From: Agathobaculum sp. Marseille-P7918
GTDB taxonomy: Bacteria; Bacillota; Clostridia; Oscillospirales; Butyricicoccaceae
DNA length: 64,000 nucleotides
Direction of reading: 5' to 3'
Assembly (NCBI RefSeq): GCF_900625105.1
Contig: NZ_UYYD01000002.1
Coordinates: 372,001 to 436,000, forward strand
In this document: positions 61,010-64,000 of the stretch, in pieces
Layout of the letters: each line of letters opens with the position of its first letter
How positions within the stretch are numbered: position 1 is the stretch's first letter
Position numbers and translations under genes: made by a program
Notes under the pieces: model-generated
Told to the model about the DNA's origin: nothing
What the model saw: the letters and a program-made list of their open reading frames with translations, nothing else
The model's database searches: none

Positions 61010-61038
61010 TTGACCTTTTTTGCCAATCACTTTATAAT
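61010..61038 (+). promoter_or_regulatory. Promoter of rpiA
   Basis: TTGACC (61010-61015) and TATAAT (61033-61038) with a 17-bp spacer, 56 bp before the rpiA ATG. Confidence 0.85.
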
Positions 61039-61093
61039 AAAAGTAATAATGCTGCCGGGATCATCCGGCGCGGACGGCAGGGAGGAAATAACT

Positions 61094-61771
61094 ATGGATA
61101 TGAAAAAGCTGGCCGGCGATAAGGCCGCTACATACGTCAAGGACGGCATGGTCGTCGGTCTGGGCACCGGTTCGACCGCCTATCATATGGTCAACGCGGT
61201 GGGCGAGATGGTCAAGAACGGTCTGAAGATCCAGGCGATCCCGACCTCCAAGGCCACCGAGGCGCAGGCGCGCGAGCTGGGCATCCCGCTGCTGACGATC
61301 GATCAGGTCGATCATGTCGATCTGGACATCGACGGCGTCGACGAGATCGACCCGCAGTTCAACGCCATCAAGGGCGGCGGCGGCGCGCTGTACCGCGAAA
61401 AGGTCGTGGCGACGCTCGCCAAGGAAGTCATCTGGATCATGGACGAGAGCAAGCTCGTGGACAAGATCGGCGCGTTCCACCTGCCGGTTGAGATCGCCCA
61501 GTACGGCTCCAAGCAGGCCATGGCCAAGATGGAGGAATACGGTTTCCATCCGGTGCTGCGCGTCAAAGACGGCAAGACCTTTGTCACCGATAACGGCAAC
61601 TTCATCGCCGACCTGCATCTGGGCGCGGGCTTCGATATCGAGGACGTCCGCCAGAAGATCAGCGGCATCGTGGGCGTGCTGGAGCACGGCCTGTTCCTCA
61701 ACATGTGCAAACGCATGATCGTCGGCTGCGCTTCGGGCGAAGTCAAGGTCATCGAGAACCCCGCAAAGTGA
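61094..61771 (+). CDS. rpiA: Ribose-5-phosphate isomerase A
   Basis: Interconverts ribose-5-phosphate and ribulose-5-phosphate in the pentose phosphate pathway. The 225-aa protein has VVGLGTGSTAYHMV near residue 18, DLDIDGVDEIDPQF near 78, and KGGGGALYREKVVA with the catalytic residues. ATG 61094 has GGGAGGAAAT upstream; the longer frame reads into the promoter. Confidence 0.97.
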   Translation: MDMKKLAGDKAATYVKDGMVVGLGTGSTAYHMVNAVGEMVKNGLKIQAIPTSKATEAQARELGIPLLTIDQVDHVDLDIDGVDEIDPQFNAIKGGGGALYREKVVATLAKEVIWIMDESKLVDKIGAFHLPVEIAQYGSKQAMAKMEEYGFHPVLRVKDGKTFVTDNGNFIADLHLGAGFDIEDVRQKISGIVGVLEHGLFLNMCKRMIVGCASGEVKVIENPAK

Positions 61772-61815
61772 TGGGGGAAAGACGCACTTCGGAAAACGGG
61801 ACTGGAGGAAAGACC

Positions 61816-62418
61816 ATGGAACGAACCACGACACGCCGACGGCCATCCAAAAAGCCCGTGAAACTCAACTACCGCATGATGCTGTGCATCGCGGTGCTGG
61901 TGTTTTTCCTGCTGGCGCTGCTGTTTTTCATCCTGTTTTTGTCGCGCGGCGGCAAGATCAGCGACCTGAACAAGCAGATCGAAACGCTGAACGGCGAAAA
62001 GACCACCCTTTCCGATCAGGTCAACTCCCTGACGCAGGAAAACCAGACCCTGCTGTCCGGGCTGACCGATGCGCTGCCCGATCCGACTACCGCGCAGACC
62101 GACAGCCTGCCCGACCTGATCCCGCAGCTGACCGAGGGTGTGTACGTTGTGCACAGCACGGGTTCGCAGTACCAGTACCTCAGCATCCCGGCAGGGTATT
62201 TGCAGGATAAGCTCGCCGCGTACCGCGACGACGCCGCAGGCTACACCGTAGTCGAGGGCGACGCGCCCACCTGCACCTATTGGGTGCTGTTCTCCGACCG
62301 GGTGATCGGCCTGGCCGAGGGCGATCAGGGCTTTGTCAGCATGGACCGCGCCGCCACCGGCAGCGCAACGACCGTGCCGAGCGGCATGTATGCCTTTGTG
62401 GCAAGCTTTTTTGCCTGA
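61816..62418 (+). CDS. Membrane-anchored coiled-coil protein of unknown function
   Basis: 200-aa protein. A basic N-terminus (MERTTTRRRPSKK) is followed by one strong span (about residues 22-43) and a short coiled coil (KISDLNKQIETLNGEK onward to ~residue 80). A Pro/Thr linker leads to a ~100-aa extracytoplasmic domain with aromatic residues. Predicted topology is cytoplasm-in. It follows rpiA by 44 bp with GGAGGAAAG upstream. No family recognised. DivIC-like topology is superficial only. Confidence 0.7.
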   Translation: MERTTTRRRPSKKPVKLNYRMMLCIAVLVFFLLALLFFILFLSRGGKISDLNKQIETLNGEKTTLSDQVNSLTQENQTLLSGLTDALPDPTTAQTDSLPDLIPQLTEGVYVVHSTGSQYQYLSIPAGYLQDKLAAYRDDAAGYTVVEGDAPTCTYWVLFSDRVIGLAEGDQGFVSMDRAATGSATTVPSGMYAFVASFFA

Positions 62419-62435
62419 CAAATTCAAAAAAACGC

Positions 62436-62466
62436 GCGGCAGGGCTTGACAGAGTCCTGCCGCTTG
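62436..62466 (+). terminator. Hairpin overlapping the rplU promoter
   Basis: The stem GCGGCAGGGCTT-type arm pairs with GTCCTGCCGC across a short loop; the tail TTGTGTT is only partly T. The right arm lies in the spacer of the rplU promoter. Confidence 0.6.
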
Positions 62467-62475
62467 TGTTATGCT
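62446..62475 (+). promoter_or_regulatory. Promoter of the rplU-prp-rpmA operon
   Basis: Perfect TTGACA (62446-62451) and TATGCT (62470-62475) with an 18-bp spacer. The leader of ~95 nt follows. Confidence 0.75.
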
Positions 62476-62479
62476 ACTA

Positions 62480-62575
62480 AAAGCCGCATTGTGCATTGGC
62501 TCTTGTTAAGTGCGCCCGATTCCCGGTCGCCGCCGTGCCAAGCGTGACTCTACAACGAAAGAGAGGGAAAACCAC
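62480..62575 (+). ncRNA. Likely ribosomal protein L21 leader
   Basis: A structured-looking 5' leader of about 95 nt with GC pairs around CCGATTCCCGGTCGCC and CGCCGTGCC lies directly upstream of rplU, where L21 leader RNAs occur in Firmicutes. Position and size fit, but the conserved core was not checked against the family model. Confidence 0.45.
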
Positions 62576-62887
62576 ATGTATGCCATTTTGAAAACTGGCG
62601 GCAAGCAGTACAAGGTATCTGAGGGCGACGTGATCTACGTTGAGAAGCTCGGCGTGGAGGACGGCGCGACCGTTACGTTTGACGAGGTTCTGGCCGTAGG
62701 CGAGGGCGACGCGCTCACCGTTGGCGCTCCGTATGTTTCCGGCGCCGCTGTAACCGGCACGGTTGAAAAGACCGGCAAGGGCAAGAAGATCAACATCTTC
62801 AAGATGAAGCCCAAGAAGGGTTACCGCAAGCGTCAGGGTCATCGCCAGCCGTACACCAAGGTGACCATCGCGTCCATCAAGGCGTAA
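62576..62887 (+). CDS. rplU: 50S ribosomal protein L21
   Basis: 103-aa ribosomal protein that binds 23S rRNA. It starts [20 protein letters not shown] and ends with the [14 protein letters not shown] motif. AGAGAGGGAAAA precedes ATG 62576. The order rplU, prp, rpmA, obg is conserved in Firmicutes. Confidence 0.98.
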   Translation: MYAILKTGGKQYKVSEGDVIYVEKLGVEDGATVTFDEVLAVGEGDALTVGAPYVSGAAVTGTVEKTGKGKKINIFKMKPKKGYRKRQGHRQPYTKVTIASIKA

Positions 62888-62891
62888 GGCA

Positions 62892-63227
62892 GTGACCAAA
62901 GTCACTTTTTCGTCGCGGGGAGGCAAGCTCCTTTCGGTGGACATCCTCGGTCACGCGGGATACGCGGACGAGGGCGAAGACATCGTTTGCGCGGCGATTT
63001 CCAGCGCGGTCATGCTGACGACAGTATTGCTTGACGACATCCAACATGTCCCAGCCGATACTATTTCGCAGGATGAAGATACTCGCATTCGTATCACATT
63101 GCAAGAAAGCGGTGTGGAGCGCGGACAAGATGCGTTGCGTGCGTTGAAGCTGTATCTTTCCGTACTGGAACAGAATTATTCGGAATTTTTGAGCGTAATG
63201 GAGGTGCACACAGATGCTGAAGATTAG
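62892..63227 (+). CDS. prp: Ribosomal-processing cysteine protease Prp
   Basis: 111-aa protease that removes the N-terminal extension of L27 so that L27 can function. The catalytic His and Cys are H21 in [15 protein letters not shown] and C33 at its end. The start is GTG 62892, 5 bp after rplU. It overlaps rpmA by 14 bp, and its target is the very next gene. Confidence 0.96.
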   Translation: MTKVTFSSRGGKLLSVDILGHAGYADEGEDIVCAAISSAVMLTTVLLDDIQHVPADTISQDEDTRIRITLQESGVERGQDALRALKLYLSVLEQNYSEFLSVMEVHTDAED

Positions 63228-63492
63228 CTTACAGTTTTTCGCTCATAAAAAGGGCGTAGGTTCGACCAAGAACGGCCGTGACTCCGAGGCAAAGCGCCTT
63301 GGCGTTAAGCGCGCGGACGGCCAGACCGTTCCGGCGGGCAACATCCTCGTCCGTCAGCGCGGCACGAAGATCCATCCGGGTCTGAACGTAGGCCGCGGCA
63401 AGGACGACACTCTGTTTGCAAAGGTTGAGGGCGTTGTTCGTTTCGAGCGCCTGGGCAAGGACCGCAAGCAGGTTTCCGTTTACCCGCAGTAA
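63214..63492 (+). CDS. rpmA: 50S ribosomal protein L27 with cleavable N-terminus
   Basis: 92-aa protein. The first nine residues MLKISLQFF are the Prp-cleaved extension (cut after F9 in Staphylococcus), and the mature chain begins [22 protein letters not shown]27 lies near the peptidyl transferase centre. Ends at a clear terminator. Confidence 0.98.
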   Translation: MLKISLQFFAHKKGVGSTKNGRDSEAKRLGVKRADGQTVPAGNILVRQRGTKIHPGLNVGRGKDDTLFAKVEGVVRFERLGKDRKQVSVYPQ

Positions 63493-63507
63493 ACCAATAA
63501 GTATGAC

Positions 63508-63541
63508 AAAATCCCAGACGGTTGTCTGGGATTTTGTTTTA
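63508..63541 (+). terminator. Terminator after rpmA
   Basis: The perfect 12-bp stem AAAATCCCAGAC / GTCTGGGATTTT with loop GGTT is followed by GTTTT. Confidence 0.93.
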
Positions 63542-63569
63542 ACACGCATACGAAAGGAGGGCTTTCCCC

Positions 63570-64000
63570 TTGTTTATTGATATTGCCAAGATCAAGATCG
63601 TTTCCGGTAAGGGCGGCGACGGCAAGGTCGGTTTCCACCGCGAGAAGTATATCGCTTCCGGCGGCCCGGACGGCGGCGACGGCGGCCGCGGCGGCTCGGT
63701 CATCTTCAAGGTGGACGACAATCTGTCCACCCTGCTGGATTTCCGCTACAAGAAGAAATACGTCGCCGGCGCGGGCGAGAACGGCGGCAGCAAGCGCTGC
63801 AAGGGCAAGGACGGCGCGGACCTGATCATCCGCGTGCCGCGCGGCACGATCATCCGCGACCAAAAGACCGGACAGGTCATCAAGGACCTGTCGGACGACG
63901 AGCCGTTCGTCGCGGCCAAGGGCGGCAACGGCGGCTGGGGCAACACGCATTTCGCCACCCCGACCCGTCAGGCGCCGCGCTTTGCCAAGCCCGGCCAGCC
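63570..64000 (+). CDS. obg: GTPase ObgE, 5' part (continues past the window)
   Basis: Ribosome-associated GTPase involved in 50S assembly and stress control. Only the first 143 codons are inside. They show the Obg fold: [20 protein letters not shown] then the glycine-rich stretch [19 protein letters not shown]. The start is TTG 63570, ten bases after AAAGGAGG. No stop occurs before the end. Confidence 0.95.
   Translation, partial: MFIDIAKIKIVSGKGGDGKVGFHREKYIASGGPDGGDGGRGGSVIFKVDDNLSTLLDFRYKKKYVAGAGENGGSKRCKGKDGADLIIRVPRGTIIRDQKTGQVIKDLSDDEPFVAAKGGNGGWGNTHFATPTRQAPRFAKPGQ

Overview
The window reads as a chromosomal segment of a GC-rich low-GC-phylum relative: a Gram-positive member of class Clostridia, probably Oscillospirales (Butyricicoccaceae-like). 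That placement is inference. It rests on a WalRK-YycH-YycI-YycJ-RlmH block, the Prp protease with an L27 that carries a cleavable N-terminus, YlxM-Ffh, TmcAL, NifS-ThiI, a GlgC/GlgD glycogen cluster, many TTG starts with strong Shine-Dalgarno sequences, and third codon positions rich in G and C. The last point explains the many long antisense open frames, which I treat as shadows. No tRNA, rRNA, CRISPR array, transposase or integrase gene was recognised.

Layout. 1-2254 (minus) is the start of a pst phosphate-uptake operon (pstS, pstC, partial pstA) behind Pho-box-like TTTACA repeats. 2466-8851 (minus) holds an O-antigen-ligase-like membrane protein, a DUF4330 protein, a small protein, ispE, a PHP phosphatase, a CPBP protease and ackA. 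9008-11334 (plus) holds tmcAL, a zinc-ribbon protein and a DUF554 protein. 11479-14118 (minus) holds a PTS-IIC-like permease and a MATE transporter.

14309-22699 (plus) is the most distinctive block. It has a two-component system, a Lys/Ala/Ser/Thr-rich repeat lipoprotein, then a five-gene dlt-like operon: DltA-type ligase, PLP fold-III decarboxylase-like enzyme, DltC-like carrier, MBOAT acyltransferase and SGNH protein. The decarboxylase-like gene sits where canonical dlt operons have nothing. Together the block looks like a module that controls the charge of the cell envelope. After it come an EFR1 ferredoxin (minus) and a zinc alcohol dehydrogenase (plus).

24825-33506 (minus) is a complete glycogen cluster (glgB, glgC, glgD, glgA, glgP). 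GlgB carries an unusual C-terminal tail of seven octapeptide repeats. 33763-37618 (minus) holds cinA, thiI and a dedicated cysteine desulfurase, with a 307-bp palindrome-rich gap of unknown nature. 37786-43349 (plus, except the holin) holds purA, a GNAT acetyltransferase, a CarD regulator, a lone holin, a GH13 amylase-type enzyme and a NUDIX hydrolase. 43394-51666 is the WalRK cell-wall operon with murA inserted and an alpha/beta hydrolase appended. 51778-52719 is a PfkB sugar-phosphate kinase.

52748-56397 (minus) is the ylxM-ffh-rpsP-khpA-rimM-trmD translation/secretion operon. 56594-64000 (plus) holds two M16-like peptidases, lgt, folD, rpiA, a coiled-coil membrane protein, then rplU-prp-rpmA and the 5' part of obg, which runs off the window.
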